The notes under the pieces: generated by a model
What the model saw: the letters and a program-made list of their open reading frames with translations, nothing else
Told to the model about the DNA's origin: nothing
The model's database searches: none
Made by a program: the position numbers and the translations under genes
Assembly: GCF_964340395.1 (NCBI RefSeq)
Contig: NC_135555.1
Coordinates: 20,159,947-20,223,946 of the forward strand
Source of the DNA: Glandiceps talaboti
Taxonomy: Eukaryota > Hemichordata > Enteropneusta > Spengelidae
DNA: 64,000 bases
Reading direction: 5' to 3'
In this document: piece after piece, positions 63,780 to 64,000 of the stretch
Numbering within the stretch: position 1 is the first letter of the stretch
Layout: each line of letters begins with the position of its first letter

Positions 63780-64000
63780 GTGAGTTTATATGTGTGGGTT
63801 GTTTTGGGTTTTGTAAGTTAGTTTTGGCTGCCTGTCATTATTGGCAGGTACCTGTTGTACATTTAATTACTCAAGTATACTATAACCATCACTTGCTAAG
63901 TACTGGTAGAACTCTATAACCTGATATTAATATTTAATATATACACAATTTGATGACATAAGTTTGAAAACATTTACTAAGATGTCAAAGGTAGCCCTGT

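Overview
The window is animal nuclear DNA. It is AT-rich, has long introns, and is full of tetranucleotide microsatellites and fold-back repeats. The gene set and repeat types (intron-split PIGM, DIRS-like and LINE remnants, abundant TACATGTA-type words, an HNMT-like fragment) suggest a marine invertebrate. A deuterostome such as a hemichordate or lancelet seems most likely, but the sequence alone does not settle it.

Three host genes can be rebuilt exon by exon with consistent splice phases. (1) PIGM lies on the minus strand at 12660-18567: five exons, 419 aa, the first mannosyltransferase of GPI-anchor synthesis. (2) A UBE2Q-family ubiquitin-conjugating enzyme lies on the plus strand at 18930-33778: eight exons, 328 aa. 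It is head to head with PIGM across a 362-bp shared promoter interval carrying a YY1-like and an ETS-like site. (3) A C2H2 zinc-finger gene lies on the minus strand at 54122-59967: three exons, 571 aa, with one N-terminal degenerate finger and eight fingers in the last exon. It resembles ZFP64 in layout. Its 5' end faces a second CpG-rich divergent promoter with a textbook YY1 site, and an outgoing plus-strand gene may begin there.

Left edge (1-4.4 kb): a DIRS-like retroelement fragment cut by the window edge, then a 2.7-kb non-coding repeat, then an HNMT-like methyltransferase exon whose reading frame runs straight into the end of that repeat. A second copy of the 2.7-kb repeat lies at 37.9-40.6 kb. 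In the first copy about 120 bp at one end are inverted.

Middle (34-53 kb): no gene I can name. It holds microsatellites, some of them self-complementary, a 479-bp near-perfect fold-back element, dispersed repeats, a cluster of CGTCA motifs, and one well-formed orphan candidate exon (41035-41210).

Repeats: at least two fold-back families recur in introns and intergenic DNA. One has a CATATGGATGAGGATTGGG-type end (three full copies and one deleted derivative). The other has GTTATT..CCAATATT ends (five copies, two orientations). A 67-bp minisatellite of about 11 units lies in UBE2Q intron 6, and a tandem repeat of roughly 85-95 bp sits just 3' of PIGM. I see no CRISPR array, rRNA or intact tRNA, and nothing I would call a proven new system. 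The best leads are the palindromic element families, the end-inverted 2.7-kb repeat and the orphan exons.
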